Below, piece after piece: positions 52,900 through 61,349 of a stretch of DNA of 64,000 nucleotides. The position numbers were made by a program, and so were the translations under genes. Within the stretch, counting starts at the first letter, position 1. Each line of letters begins with the position of its first letter. Source of the DNA: Parundibacterium terreum (GTDB taxonomy: Bacteria > Pseudomonadota > Gammaproteobacteria > Burkholderiales > Burkholderiaceae_D); the NCBI RefSeq assembly GCF_014636315.1, contig NZ_BMED01000006.1, forward strand, positions 62,001 to 126,000, read 5' to 3'. The notes under the pieces are model-generated. The model had not been told where the DNA came from, did not search any database, and saw only the letters and a program-made list of their open reading frames with translations.

Positions 52900-54711
52900 T
52901 TAGTGCGTAGCAATGAGTTGCAGGTGCTCGACTATCGGACCCAGCGCGAGCGCAGGCACATAGTTGAGTACACTGATCAGGACTACGGTACCGATCAACA
53001 GGCTGATGAACATAGGACCGTGGGTAGGCATGGTTCCGGCATTGGCTTCCAGGCGTTTCTTGGATGCCAGCGAACCGGCAATCGCCAGGATGGGCACGAT
53101 CATCGCAAAACGGCCAAACCACATCGCAATCGCCAGCATGATGTTGTAAAACGGTGTATTCGCAGTGAGGCCGGCAAACGCACTGCCGTTGTTATTGGCG
53201 GCCGAAGTGAACGCATACAGCACTTCGGAGAAGCCATGCGCACCGGGATTCAGAATACCGGCCTTGCCGGCTTCCGCCATCACGGCAATCGCGGTACCTG
53301 CCAGCACCAGTGCCGGTGTCACCAGGATAGTGATCGACGTCATCTTCATCTCGAAAGACTGGATCTTCTTGCCTAGGTATTCAGGAGTACGGCCTATCAT
53401 CAGGCCGGCAATGAACACAGCCAGGATTGCGAATATCAGCATGCCGTACAGGCCGGAACCTACGCCGCCGAATACCACTTCACCAAACTGCATCAGCACC
53501 AGTGGTACCAGGCCGCCGACTGGCATCAGAGAATCATGCATTGCGTTGACCGCGCCGCAAGAAGCTGCAGTAGTAATCGCCGCAAACAGGGCGGATGCAT
53601 CGATACCGAAACGGGTTTCCTTGCCTTCCATATTGCCGCCGGATTGCAGTATCGTGCTAGCCTGGTCCACGTTCATCGATGCCAGGACAGGATGTACCTG
53701 CTGTTCCGCATACATGACGGACACTGCCATCACTACGAACAGCACAGTCATCGCCGCCAGCACTGCCCAGCCCTGGCGCATATCGCCAACCATGCGGCCG
53801 AACGCGAAGCACAGCCCGGCAGGAATCAGGAAAATCGAGATCATCTGGAAGAAATTGACCAGTGCATTCGGGTTTTCATACGGATGCGCAGAGTTGGCAT
53901 TGAAGAAGCCGCCGCCATTGGTGCCCAGCATCTTGATCGCTTCTTGCGAAGCAACCGGGCCCATCGCCAGTGTCTGGGTCTTGGTGGTCAGGGTTTCCAT
54001 CACGGGAGCACCCTTGGCGTCTTTCAAAGGCTGGCCATCTGCACCGACCTTGGGCTGGCTATAGGTCACCGGATCCATCAACTGCACGTCCTTGTAGCCG
54101 GAGAAGTTCTGGATCACGCCCTGGCCGACCAGGAACACTGCAAAGATCACCGACAAAGGCAGCAGCAGATACAGCGTGGAGCGAGTCATATCGGTCCAGA
54201 AGTTGCCTATCGATTTGGCGGAATGACGCGAGAAACCGCGTATCAGCGCAAACACCACGGCAATGCCGGTGGCAGCCGAAAAGAAGTTCTGGCCCGCCAG
54301 CACCAGCATCTGGGTCAGGTAGCTCATCGTCGATTCACCGCCGTAACCCTGCCAGTTGGTATTGCTGACAAAGCTGACCGCGGTATTGAATGAGGAATCG
54401 GCACTGACGTTAGCGAAAGCCTGAGGATTCAGCGGCAACCATGCCTGGATACGCTGTATCAGGTACACCGCCAGCGCGCCCAGCGTATTGAACAAGACTA
54501 GGGCCAGCGCGTATTTCTTCCAGCCCATTTCTTCATTGGCCTTGACGCCGGCAATACGGTATAGGCCTTTTTCCAGCCAGGACAGCCAGCCCATGCCGGG
54601 AACGGCTGCCTTGTCATCTGCAATCCGTGCAATGAACTGGCCCAGCGGGTAAGACATGGCCAGCAGCACGAGCAGGAAAACTATCAATAAAACAATTGCT
54701 TGCGTAGTCAT
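52900..54711 (-). CDS. kdpA: Potassium-transporting ATPase channel subunit KdpA
   Basis: A 603-residue membrane protein with about ten helices and the four selectivity loops of the KdpA family, such as SFVSNTNWQGYGGESTMSYLTQ, LGTNGGGFFNANSAHPYENP and AVNAMHDSLMPVGGLVPL, plus the final TSAANNNGSAFAGL. It begins MTTQAIVLLIVFLLVLLAMSYPLGQ. Its ATG overlaps the kdpF stop (TAATG). Confidence 0.97.
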   Translation of the reverse strand: MTTQAIVLLIVFLLVLLAMSYPLGQFIARIADDKAAVPGMGWLSWLEKGLYRIAGVKANEEMGWKKYALALVLFNTLGALAVYLIQRIQAWLPLNPQAFANVSADSSFNTAVSFVSNTNWQGYGGESTMSYLTQMLVLAGQNFFSAATGIAVVFALIRGFSRHSAKSIGNFWTDMTRSTLYLLLPLSVIFAVFLVGQGVIQNFSGYKDVQLMDPVTYSQPKVGADGQPLKDAKGAPVMETLTTKTQTLAMGPVASQEAIKMLGTNGGGFFNANSAHPYENPNALVNFFQMISIFLIPAGLCFAFGRMVGDMRQGWAVLAAMTVLFVVMAVSVMYAEQQVHPVLASMNVDQASTILQSGGNMEGKETRFGIDASALFAAITTAASCGAVNAMHDSLMPVGGLVPLVLMQFGEVVFGGVGSGLYGMLIFAILAVFIAGLMIGRTPEYLGKKIQSFEMKMTSITILVTPALVLAGTAIAVMAEAGKAGILNPGAHGFSEVLYAFTSAANNNGSAFAGLTANTPFYNIMLAIAMWFGRFAMIVPILAIAGSLASKKRLEANAGTMPTHGPMFISLLIGTVVLISVLNYVPALALGPIVEHLQLIATH

Positions 54712-54800
54712 TACAGCTCCTCAGCTTTCAATAAAGCCACGATCAGGTACACAAACAGCGCAGCAGATACCACCGCGCCTATCACGTAGAAAGTGTTCAT
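54711..54800 (-). CDS. kdpF: Kdp complex small subunit KdpF
   Basis: A 29-residue single-helix membrane peptide, MNTFYVIGAVVSAALFVYL with a C-terminal IVALLKAEEL. The Y-L-x-x-A-L-L-x-x-E ending is that of KdpF. Family knowledge: stabilises the KdpABC complex. Its stop overlaps the kdpA start, and its ATG overlaps the stop of a further small ORF just upstream. Confidence 0.92.
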   Translation of the reverse strand: MNTFYVIGAVVSAALFVYLIVALLKAEEL

Positions 54801-54901
54801 GCCTGGCCTCCCAGTTTGTCGCAACCCTTGGCCAGGGCCCAGATCAGCAGGAAAAATGCGAGCATCCCGCCTACATAAAAAATGTCTAATAAATAATCCA
54901 C
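54797..54901 (-). CDS. Tiny membrane ORF preceding kdpF
   Basis: A 34-residue frame from GTG 54901, with GGGGGT six bases upstream; an ATG at 54913 would add four residues but lacks a ribosome site. The product has one hydrophobic helix (IFYVGGMLAFFLLIWALAK) and a short tail CDKLGGQA. Its TGA overlaps the kdpF ATG (ATGA), the same coupling as the rest of the operon, which argues that it is translated. I do not recognise a named family. A second KdpF-like helper peptide is the natural guess. Confidence 0.65.
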   Translation of the reverse strand: MDYLLDIFYVGGMLAFFLLIWALAKGCDKLGGQA

Positions 54902-54913
54902 GATTACCCCCAT

Positions 54914-55216
54914 GTTTTTGAGAATCGGCTGACCGCCGCTGACGGTTGTGCAGCAAAATAGGAAAGCGATTCTTACAGGCTGAAGCTTAGCCAGACCGGT
55001 CTAAAGATTTTGTAAAGACTGTGGGGTGGGGTGTAAACAAGATGTAAAAATTGCGTAAAAAACGCAATATCGTGGGGGCGTGCAGTCTTGGGGAGGAGAA
55101 TAGGCGATCAAAAGCCGATCGCGTTTCGCGAACTGCTTTGATTAAAGCGGCTGGTGCCGGATAGTGCTGGATAGCCCCGGCCGCGATGAAACCACGCAGC
55201 CAGGGATAGACTGGTT
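54914..55216. other. Control region between the kdp operon and the serine hydrolase gene
   Basis: Holds the KdpE-like site and promoter on the minus strand (see 54985-55068). The remainder (55070-55216) contains only the short space after the hydrolase gene stop, in which I see no terminator. Confidence 0.45.
54985..55068 (-). promoter_or_regulatory. Candidate kdp promoter with KdpE-like site
   Basis: On the minus strand ATTTTTACATCTTGTTTACA (55051-55032) followed by CCCCACCCC resembles the T-rich TTTATAC/TTTACA KdpE site upstream of E. coli kdpFABC as I remember it, including the C-rich flank. About 20 bp downstream, TTTACA (55013-55008) and TGGCTA near 54990 could serve as -35 and -10. A small dyad ATTGCGT/ACGCAAT lies just upstream (55050-55068). 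Confidence 0.55.
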
Positions 55217-56413
55217 CTACAACATCGCCTTGAATACGCGGCGCTTGAATTCAAACGAGAAGGGATGCCAGAAGGCCATCTGGCGCTGCGTCATCAGCAA
55301 GCCTGCCAGATTATGCCGCGGAGATATCCACCAATGGGTGCCCGCCACGCCGCCCCACTCAAAGGTGCCGGCAGACGCTTCCGGGTCCAGCGAAGACGGT
55401 TCTACCGTGACCGCGCCACCCAGGCCAAACACCTTGCCCGGCACCGGTCCCAGGCCGGGAAAGCCTATGCTGAGGCCGGGCGCAAGCTGATTGCTCATCA
55501 TTTGCGTGATCGTTTCCGGCTTCAGCAAGGTCGGGCTGCCATCCTTGGCTACGATCAGGCTGCGTATCAGTGCCACCATGTCCGGCAGGCTGGACACCAG
55601 CCCGCCGCCGCCGGACATGCGCGGTATCGGCGTGACGAAGGCGCCGGGGAAAGGTGAATTTTCCAGCCGCTTCAGGCCTGGTTTCATCGGGTTCATCATA
55701 TCGCTGCCGGCATAGTAGGCTGTAAAACGATCCAGCTTGTCCGCCGGCACCACAAAGCCGGTATCGAGCATGCCCAAGGGAGTGAAAATGCGCTGCTGCA
55801 GGAATTGATCAAAGCGCTGGCCGCTGACCACCTCCACCAGCCGCCCCAGTACATCGGTCGCGATAGAGTATTCCCAGCGCGTGCCGGGATGGAAACTCAA
55901 AGGCAAATCCGCCAGCACGTCCATCATCTGTTCCAGCGTCTGCGCGGGATTCATCACCTTGCGTTCGTTATAGGCATTGTCGAACAGGCTGCCCGGATTC
56001 AGAAAGCCGTAGCCCAGGCCGGCGCTATGGTTCAGCAGCTGGCGCACCGTGATCGATGATGCCGCAGGCTCGGTATCGTCCAGGCTGGTCGCACCCGGTT
56101 TCAGCACGCGGCGCTGGCCCAGTTGCGGTATGAAATTTTCTATCGCATCGTCCAGACCCAGCAGGCCTTCTTCCACCAGCAGCAGCACCGCGCAAGAAGT
56201 CACCAGCTTGGTATTGGAAAAGATGCGGAACAGGTGGTCGGTGCGTAGCGGGATATTGTTTTCCCTGTCGGCCCAGCCAGCGGTATGGACGTCAACCAAC
56301 TCGCGGCCGACCAGCACCGCGGACGATACGCCGGCCAGCAACTCGCGGTCCACATAGGATTGCAGTGCATCATGCACTGCGCTGAAATCGTAGCCTTTTC
56401 CGCTTACCTGCAT
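55217..56413 (-). CDS. Beta-lactamase-fold serine hydrolase (EstB/class C-like)
   Basis: A 398-residue protein of the COG1680 group. The SxxK motif is SNTK (RIFSNTKLVTSCAV), a Tyr motif occurs in TRWEYSIATDVLGRLVEVVSG, NHSAGLGYGF lies before it, and GGAVTVEPSSLDPEASAGTFEWGGVAGTHWWISP carries the third conserved block with GG. No signal peptide, so cytoplasmic esterase or amidase activity is more likely than antibiotic resistance. Alone on the minus strand, between kdp and a LysR gene. Confidence 0.88.
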   Translation of the reverse strand: MQVSGKGYDFSAVHDALQSYVDRELLAGVSSAVLVGRELVDVHTAGWADRENNIPLRTDHLFRIFSNTKLVTSCAVLLLVEEGLLGLDDAIENFIPQLGQRRVLKPGATSLDDTEPAASSITVRQLLNHSAGLGYGFLNPGSLFDNAYNERKVMNPAQTLEQMMDVLADLPLSFHPGTRWEYSIATDVLGRLVEVVSGQRFDQFLQQRIFTPLGMLDTGFVVPADKLDRFTAYYAGSDMMNPMKPGLKRLENSPFPGAFVTPIPRMSGGGGLVSSLPDMVALIRSLIVAKDGSPTLLKPETITQMMSNQLAPGLSIGFPGLGPVPGKVFGLGGAVTVEPSSLDPEASAGTFEWGGVAGTHWWISPRHNLAGLLMTQRQMAFWHPFSFEFKRRVFKAML

Positions 56414-56524
56414 AGACGTTCCTATTTTGTATGTTCCAGTGAATCTGACATGCTACCGAATATTTGCCTGTTACGCTCGCTTGCAAGCTCGCGTACCTAA
56501 GCTGCACTTGGTCCGACTTAGCCT

Positions 56525-57430
56525 TCAGCCCATCCAGTAGCCCGGCTGCGCATAAATCGCCTTCAGCTTTTCTATAAAAAACCTCACCTTGGCCGGCAGA
56601 TTGCGCTGCTGCGGATATACCGCCATGATGTTGTAGTCCGGCAGCGCGTAGTCATCCAGTACCGTCACCAGCTCGCCGGACGCCAGTTGCGCCTGTATCT
56701 CCCAGGTGGAACGCCAGGCCAGGCCCAGGCCCTCGCAGGCCCAGCGATGTAGCAGTTCGCCGTCATTGCAATCGAGATTGCCGTTGGCCCGTATCGTGAC
56801 CGGCTTGCCGTTTTGCTGGAAATACCAGCCGCGCTGCTGCCCCCCCTGCAGGTTGAAGGCCAGGCAGTTGTGCTTTTCCAGGTCTTCCAGCGTGGCCGGC
56901 ACGCCGTGCCTGCGCAGATAGTCCGGTGTGGCGCACACCACACGCCGGTTGGTCGCCAGCTTGATGGCGACAAAGCTGGGGTCGATCGCCCCGCCTATGC
57001 GTATGCCGAAATCATAGCCCTCGCGCACCAGGTCCACCACGCGGTCGGTCAGGTTGAAGGAGATGCGCACATCCGGGTGTTCCGCCAGGAAGGCCGGCGC
57101 ATGCGGCGCCACGTGCTTGCGTCCGTAGGCAGCCGGAGCCGATACCACCAGATGGCCGGTGGCCTTGTGCCGACCTTCCGAAATGATCTTTTCCGCGCTA
57201 TCCAGTTCATGCAGCAATTTCTTGCAATGATCGAGGAAGACCGTGCCCTCTTCCGTCAGCCGTAAATGGCGCGTGGTCCTGTGCATGAGCTTCACGCCCA
57301 GGCGTTTTTCCAGCGCGTCTATCCTGCGCCCCAGCATCACCGGCGTGATGTTTTGCCCCAACGCGGCGCGGGTCAGGCTGCCCTGCTCTATCACGTCGAC
57401 GAAGGCCTCTATCTGCTTTAGCTTATCCAC
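56525..57430 (-). CDS. LysR-family regulator divergent from gcl
   Basis: A 301-residue LysR protein: KQIEAFVDVIEQGSLTRAALGQNITPVMLGRRIDALEKRLGVKLMHRTTRHLRLTEEGTVFLDHCKKLL is the N-terminal winged helix (about 1-70). A substrate domain with PDVRISFNLTDRVVDLVREGYDFGIRIG follows (the CrgA/AaeR-like wording). It starts 165 bp from gcl in the opposite direction, with a large inverted repeat between them, so it probably controls the glyoxylate operon. The effector may be glyoxylate or a pathway intermediate (inference). Confidence 0.92.
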   Translation of the reverse strand: MDKLKQIEAFVDVIEQGSLTRAALGQNITPVMLGRRIDALEKRLGVKLMHRTTRHLRLTEEGTVFLDHCKKLLHELDSAEKIISEGRHKATGHLVVSAPAAYGRKHVAPHAPAFLAEHPDVRISFNLTDRVVDLVREGYDFGIRIGGAIDPSFVAIKLATNRRVVCATPDYLRRHGVPATLEDLEKHNCLAFNLQGGQQRGWYFQQNGKPVTIRANGNLDCNDGELLHRWACEGLGLAWRSTWEIQAQLASGELVTVLDDYALPDYNIMAVYPQQRNLPAKVRFFIEKLKAIYAQPGYWMG

Positions 57431-57484
57431 TTAACTTATCCATAAGACAATGTTTTCAGGTTTCCCCGGCGCTGCTTTTCTGGC

Positions 57485-57511
57485 TTATTCCATACTTCAA
57501 GTATTGAATAA
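57485..57511. promoter_or_regulatory. Candidate LysR operator between LysR gene and gcl
   Basis: TTATTCCATACTT (57485-57497), one central base, and AAGTATTGAATAA (57499-57511) form an inverted repeat with 12 of 13 positions paired. It lies about 55 bp upstream of the LysR start and 85 bp upstream of the gcl start, in the position expected for a LysR recognition site. The core ATACTTCAAGTAT is a perfect palindrome. Confidence 0.65.
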
Positions 57512-57595
57512 TACGATTTTTTATCCTCTTATCAAACAATAAGTTTGCCATTAGCATGAACTCAACAGTAAATCACTCATTTTCAGGAGATCATC

Positions 57596-59371
57596 ATGGC
57601 AAGAATGACTGCGGCTGAAGCAGCCGTCTATGTATTGGAAAAAGAAGGCGTAAACCAGGCTTTTGGCGTTCCCGGCGCGGCGATCAACCCTTTCTACTCG
57701 GCCTTGCGCAAGCGCGGCAGCGTCAAGCACATCCTGGCGCGCCATGTGGAAGGTGCATCGCATATGGCGGAAGGTTTTACCCGCGCAGCGGCCGGCAATA
57801 TCGGCGTCTGTATAGGTACTTCCGGCCCCGCAGGCACCGACATGATCACCGGCCTGTATTCGGCCCAGGCCGACTCCATTCCCATCCTGTGCATTACCGG
57901 CCAGGCGCCGCGTGCGCGGCTGTACAAGGAAGACTTCCAGGCCGTCGATATCGAATCCATCGCCAAACCGGTCACCAAATGGGCAGTTACCGTGCGTGAA
58001 CCGGCGCTGGTGCCGCGCGTATTCCAGCAGGCCTTCCACCTGATGCGCTCCGGCCGTCCCGGCCCGGTGCTGATCGACCTGCCGTTTGACGTGCAGATGG
58101 GCGAGATTGAATTCGATCCCGATACCTATGAACCCTTGCCCGTCTATAAGCCGCAGGCCACCCGTGCACAGATAGAAAAGGCCATGACCCTGCTGAACGA
58201 CGCCGAGCGCCCGCTGATCACGGCCGGCGGCGGCATCATCAATGCCAATGCGTCCGATCTGCTGGTGGAGTTTGCGGAGATCACCGGCGTGCCTGTGATC
58301 CCTACGCTGATGGGCTGGGGCACCATCCCCGACGACCACAAGCTGATGGCCGGCATGGTCGGCCTGCAGACCAGCCACCGCTACGGCAATGCAACAATGC
58401 TGGCATCCGACTTTGCGCTGGGCATAGGCAACCGCTGGGCCAACCGCCATACCGGTTCGGTGGAAGTATTCACCAAGGACAGGAAGTTCGTGCACGTCGA
58501 TATAGAGCCGACGCAGATAGGCCGCGTGTTCGGCCCCGATTACGGCATCGTGTCCGATGCCGGCGCCGCGCTGAAACTGTTCGTCGAAGTCGCCAGGGAA
58601 TGGAAGGCTGCCGGCAAGCTGAAAGACCGCTCCGCCTGGGCCGCCGATTGCCATGAACGCAAGCGCACGATGCACCGCCGTACACATTTCGACAATGTAC
58701 CGGTCAAGCCGCAGCGTGTGTATGAAGAAATGAACAAGGCCTTCGGCCGCGAAACCCGCTACGTCAGCACGATAGGCTTGTCGCAGATTGCCGCCGCGCA
58801 GTTCCTGCATGTATACGGCCCACGCAACTGGATCAACTGCGGCCAGGCCGGCCCGCTGGGCTGGACTATTCCTGCCGCCCTGGGCGTGGTCGCTGCCGAC
58901 CCGACGCGTGAAGTTGTGGCGATCTCGGGCGACTATGACTTCCAGTTCATGATAGAGGAACTGGCCGTGGGTGCGCAGTTCAATCTGCCGTACTTACAAA
59001 TCGTCGTCAACAATTCCTACCTGGGCTTGATCCGCCAGTCGCAGCGCGGTTTCGAAATGGATTACTGCGTGCAGTTGGCGTTTGAAAACATCAATGCACC
59101 TGAACTGAACGGCTACGGCGTGGACCATATCACCGTCGTCGAAGGCCTGGGCTGCAAGGCCATCCGCGTATTGAACCATCAGGGCATACAGCCGGCGATC
59201 AAGCAGGCACGTGAATGGATGAAACAATACAAGGTGCCGGTCGTGGTTGAAATCATCCTGGAGCGTGTGACCAATATCGCGATGGGCACGGAAATCAATG
59301 CGATCAATGAATTTGAAGCGTTGGCCGAAGGCCGCGACGATGCGCCCACCGCGGTAGCGCTGCTGGACTGA
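57596..59371 (+). CDS. gcl: Glyoxylate carboligase
   Basis: A 591-residue ThDP enzyme, matching Gcl in length (about 593 in E. coli). Features: MTAAEAAVYVLEKEGVNQAFGVPGAAINPFYSALRK (GVPG, and V in place of the catalytic glutamate), FAD/PPi-region motifs, and the ThDP motif GDYDFQFMIEELAVGAQFNLPYLQIVVNNSYLGLIRQ. It condenses two glyoxylates into tartronate semialdehyde and CO2. First gene of the plus-strand operon gcl-hyi-glxR-ttuD-pyk. A GGAG site precedes ATG 57596. Confidence 0.97.
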   Translation: MARMTAAEAAVYVLEKEGVNQAFGVPGAAINPFYSALRKRGSVKHILARHVEGASHMAEGFTRAAAGNIGVCIGTSGPAGTDMITGLYSAQADSIPILCITGQAPRARLYKEDFQAVDIESIAKPVTKWAVTVREPALVPRVFQQAFHLMRSGRPGPVLIDLPFDVQMGEIEFDPDTYEPLPVYKPQATRAQIEKAMTLLNDAERPLITAGGGIINANASDLLVEFAEITGVPVIPTLMGWGTIPDDHKLMAGMVGLQTSHRYGNATMLASDFALGIGNRWANRHTGSVEVFTKDRKFVHVDIEPTQIGRVFGPDYGIVSDAGAALKLFVEVAREWKAAGKLKDRSAWAADCHERKRTMHRRTHFDNVPVKPQRVYEEMNKAFGRETRYVSTIGLSQIAAAQFLHVYGPRNWINCGQAGPLGWTIPAALGVVAADPTREVVAISGDYDFQFMIEELAVGAQFNLPYLQIVVNNSYLGLIRQSQRGFEMDYCVQLAFENINAPELNGYGVDHITVVEGLGCKAIRVLNHQGIQPAIKQAREWMKQYKVPVVVEIILERVTNIAMGTEINAINEFEALAEGRDDAPTAVALLD

Positions 59372-59409
59372 TCACCGCCTTCAAGTAAAACAAGCAAAAG
59401 GAAAACGCC

Positions 59410-60189
59410 ATGACCAAACTTGCTGCCAACCTGACCATGCTCTTCAATGAGCTGGCTTTTATGGAACGTTTTGAAGCTGCCGCGCGGGCTGGATTCCGCG
59501 GCGTGGAATTTCTGTTCCCTTACGCCTTCCATGCAGACCAGATCGCCGACAAGCTGAACCTGTATCAACTGGATCTGGTCCTGCATAACCTGCCGGCCGG
59601 CAAATGGGAGGCTGGAGAACGCGGCATTGCCTGCCATCCTGACCGGGTAGGCGAATTCCAGGACGGCGTCGGCGAGGCAATCAAGTCCGCGAGGATACTC
59701 GGCGTCAAGCAACTGAATTGCCTGGTCGGCATACAGCCGCAAAACGCCAGCCGCGAACAGGCGCAGCAAACCCTGGTGGATAACCTGCGCTTTGCTGCCG
59801 AAAAACTGAAAGACGAGGGCCTGAAGCTGCTGGTGGAACCGATCAACACTTTCGACATTCCCGGCTTTTTCCTGTCCGGCACCGGACAGGCAGTGGAACT
59901 GATTAGGGCCACCGGCTCCGACAACCTGTTTGTGCAATACGACATCTATCACATGCAGCGCATGGAAGGCGAGATTGCCAACACCATCCGCGCCAACCTG
60001 CCTCTGATCAAGCATATACAACTGGCCGACAACCCCGGCCGCTTTGAACCGGGCACCGGCGAAATCAACTACCGCTATCTGTTCAAGCTGCTGGATGAAC
60101 TGAACTATGAAGGCTGGATAGGCTGCGAGTACAAGCCGAAAGACGGCACCTTGGCGGGGCTGGGATGGCGGGAAGCACACGGAATTTAA
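59410..60189 (+). CDS. hyi: Hydroxypyruvate isomerase
   Basis: A 259-residue AP-endonuclease-2 superfamily TIM barrel: KLAANLTMLFNELAFMERFEAAARAGFRGVEFLFPYAFHADQI at the start, LLVEPINTFDIPGFFLSGTGQAVELI, NLFVQYDIYHMQRMEG and HIQLADNPGRFEPGTGEINY, with the metal/acid residues in place. Interconverts hydroxypyruvate and tartronate semialdehyde. Located 38 bp after gcl. Confidence 0.96.
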   Translation: MTKLAANLTMLFNELAFMERFEAAARAGFRGVEFLFPYAFHADQIADKLNLYQLDLVLHNLPAGKWEAGERGIACHPDRVGEFQDGVGEAIKSARILGVKQLNCLVGIQPQNASREQAQQTLVDNLRFAAEKLKDEGLKLLVEPINTFDIPGFFLSGTGQAVELIRATGSDNLFVQYDIYHMQRMEGEIANTIRANLPLIKHIQLADNPGRFEPGTGEINYRYLFKLLDELNYEGWIGCEYKPKDGTLAGLGWREAHGI

Positions 60190-60378
60190 GTTACTCAATA
60201 TCTTACTGCGCGAACGTGATCGAGACTCATGCGCTGCTCGGAATACTCACGTACCTCAAGTACGTTCCGTTTCCTGTGCTGCTCTTCGCCTCGCTGACGT
60301 CCGCTCGCTACAGATCTTGAGCAACTTGGGAATGATGAAAAGATACAAAAGATATTCGACACTACGAAGGAGAACAGC
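60190..60378. other. Intergenic stretch between hyi and glxR with possible dispersed repeat
   Basis: A 189-bp gap within an otherwise tightly packed operon. From about 60215 to 60320 it carries a sequence with CGTAC-CTCAA-GTACG (60251-60265) that I have seen in similar form as repeated extragenic DNA in other proteobacteria; this is memory, not a search. No terminator and no promoter were found, so it is not clear that transcription stops here. AAGGAGAACAGC precedes glxR. Confidence 0.35.
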
Positions 60379-61266
60379 ATGGCAAAAGTAGGATTCATAG
60401 GATTGGGCATCATGGGTGCGCCGATGGCGGAAAACTTGCAGCGCGGCGGGCACAAGCTGTATCTGCACGACCAGAAAAATCCGCCTTACACACTGATAGA
60501 AGGTGGCGCCACAGTCTGCACCTCCGGTTCTGAAGTGGCCAAGCGCGCCGACATCATCATCGTGATGGTGCCGGATACGCCGCATGTAGAAGCGGTACTG
60601 TTTGGCGAAGACGGCGTCGCAGCAGGGCTCACTGCAGGAAAAACGGTGGTGGACATGAGCTCCATCTCACCTATCGCGACCAAGGATTTCGCCAGGCGTA
60701 TCAATGCGCTGAACTGCGACTACCTGGATGCGCCGGTATCCGGCGGCGAAGTCGGCGCCAAGGCCGCATCGCTGACCATCATGGTCGGCGGCCCGCAAGC
60801 GGCCTTCGATGCGGTCAAGCCCTTGTTTGAACTGCTAGGCAAGAATATCACGCTGGTCGGCGGCAATGGCGACGGCCAGACTACCAAGGTGGCCAACCAG
60901 ATCATCGTCGCGCTGAATATCCAGGCGGTGGCGGAGGCCTTGCTGTTCGCCTCCAAGGCCGGCGCCGATCCGGCCAAGGTCAGGCAGGCGCTGATGGGAG
61001 GCTTCGCCGCGTCGCGCATCCTGGAAGTGCATGGCGAACGCATGGTCAAGCGCACTTTCAACCCCGGTTTCCGTATAGAGCTGCACCAGAAAGACCTGAA
61101 CCTGGCCTTGCAGGGCGCCAAGGCGCTGGGTGTATCTTTGCCGAATACGGCCACCGCGCAGGAACTGATGAATGCCTGCGCCGCCAACGGCATGAGCGGG
61201 CTCGATCACTCCGCACTGTGCCGCGCCATAGAGCTGATGTCCAACCACCAGATCGCCCAGGCTTGA
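60379..61266 (+). CDS. glxR: 2-hydroxy-3-oxopropionate (tartronate semialdehyde) reductase
   Basis: A 295-residue beta-hydroxyacid dehydrogenase: GFIGLGIMGAPMAENLQRGGH (NAD(P) Rossmann), DYLDAPVSGGEVGAKAASLTIMVGG (substrate site), GNGDGQTTKVANQIIVALNIQA with the catalytic lysine, and FRIELHQKDLNLALQGAKALGVSLPNT at the C terminus. It reduces tartronate semialdehyde to D-glycerate. An AAGGAG site precedes the ATG. Confidence 0.97.
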   Translation: MAKVGFIGLGIMGAPMAENLQRGGHKLYLHDQKNPPYTLIEGGATVCTSGSEVAKRADIIIVMVPDTPHVEAVLFGEDGVAAGLTAGKTVVDMSSISPIATKDFARRINALNCDYLDAPVSGGEVGAKAASLTIMVGGPQAAFDAVKPLFELLGKNITLVGGNGDGQTTKVANQIIVALNIQAVAEALLFASKAGADPAKVRQALMGGFAASRILEVHGERMVKRTFNPGFRIELHQKDLNLALQGAKALGVSLPNTATAQELMNACAANGMSGLDHSALCRAIELMSNHQIAQA

Positions 61267-61349
61267 TGTTTTGTGCCGGGATGAATCAATACCCGGCCAG
61301 TTTTTCTTAACCGCGTTATGCTAGAACTTTTAATCATCAGGCTGCAATC

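Noticed and set aside
50707..53376. An 889-codon open frame on the plus strand antisense to kdpB and part of kdpA
   Set aside because: It is His/Gln/Asp rich with no domain resemblance and lies exactly opposite kdpA/kdpB; such mirror frames are common over GC-rich genes.
60195..60455. 86-codon minus-strand frame over the hyi-glxR spacer
   Set aside because: It runs into glxR on the opposite strand and its C-terminal part is the translated spacer repeat; no support as a gene.
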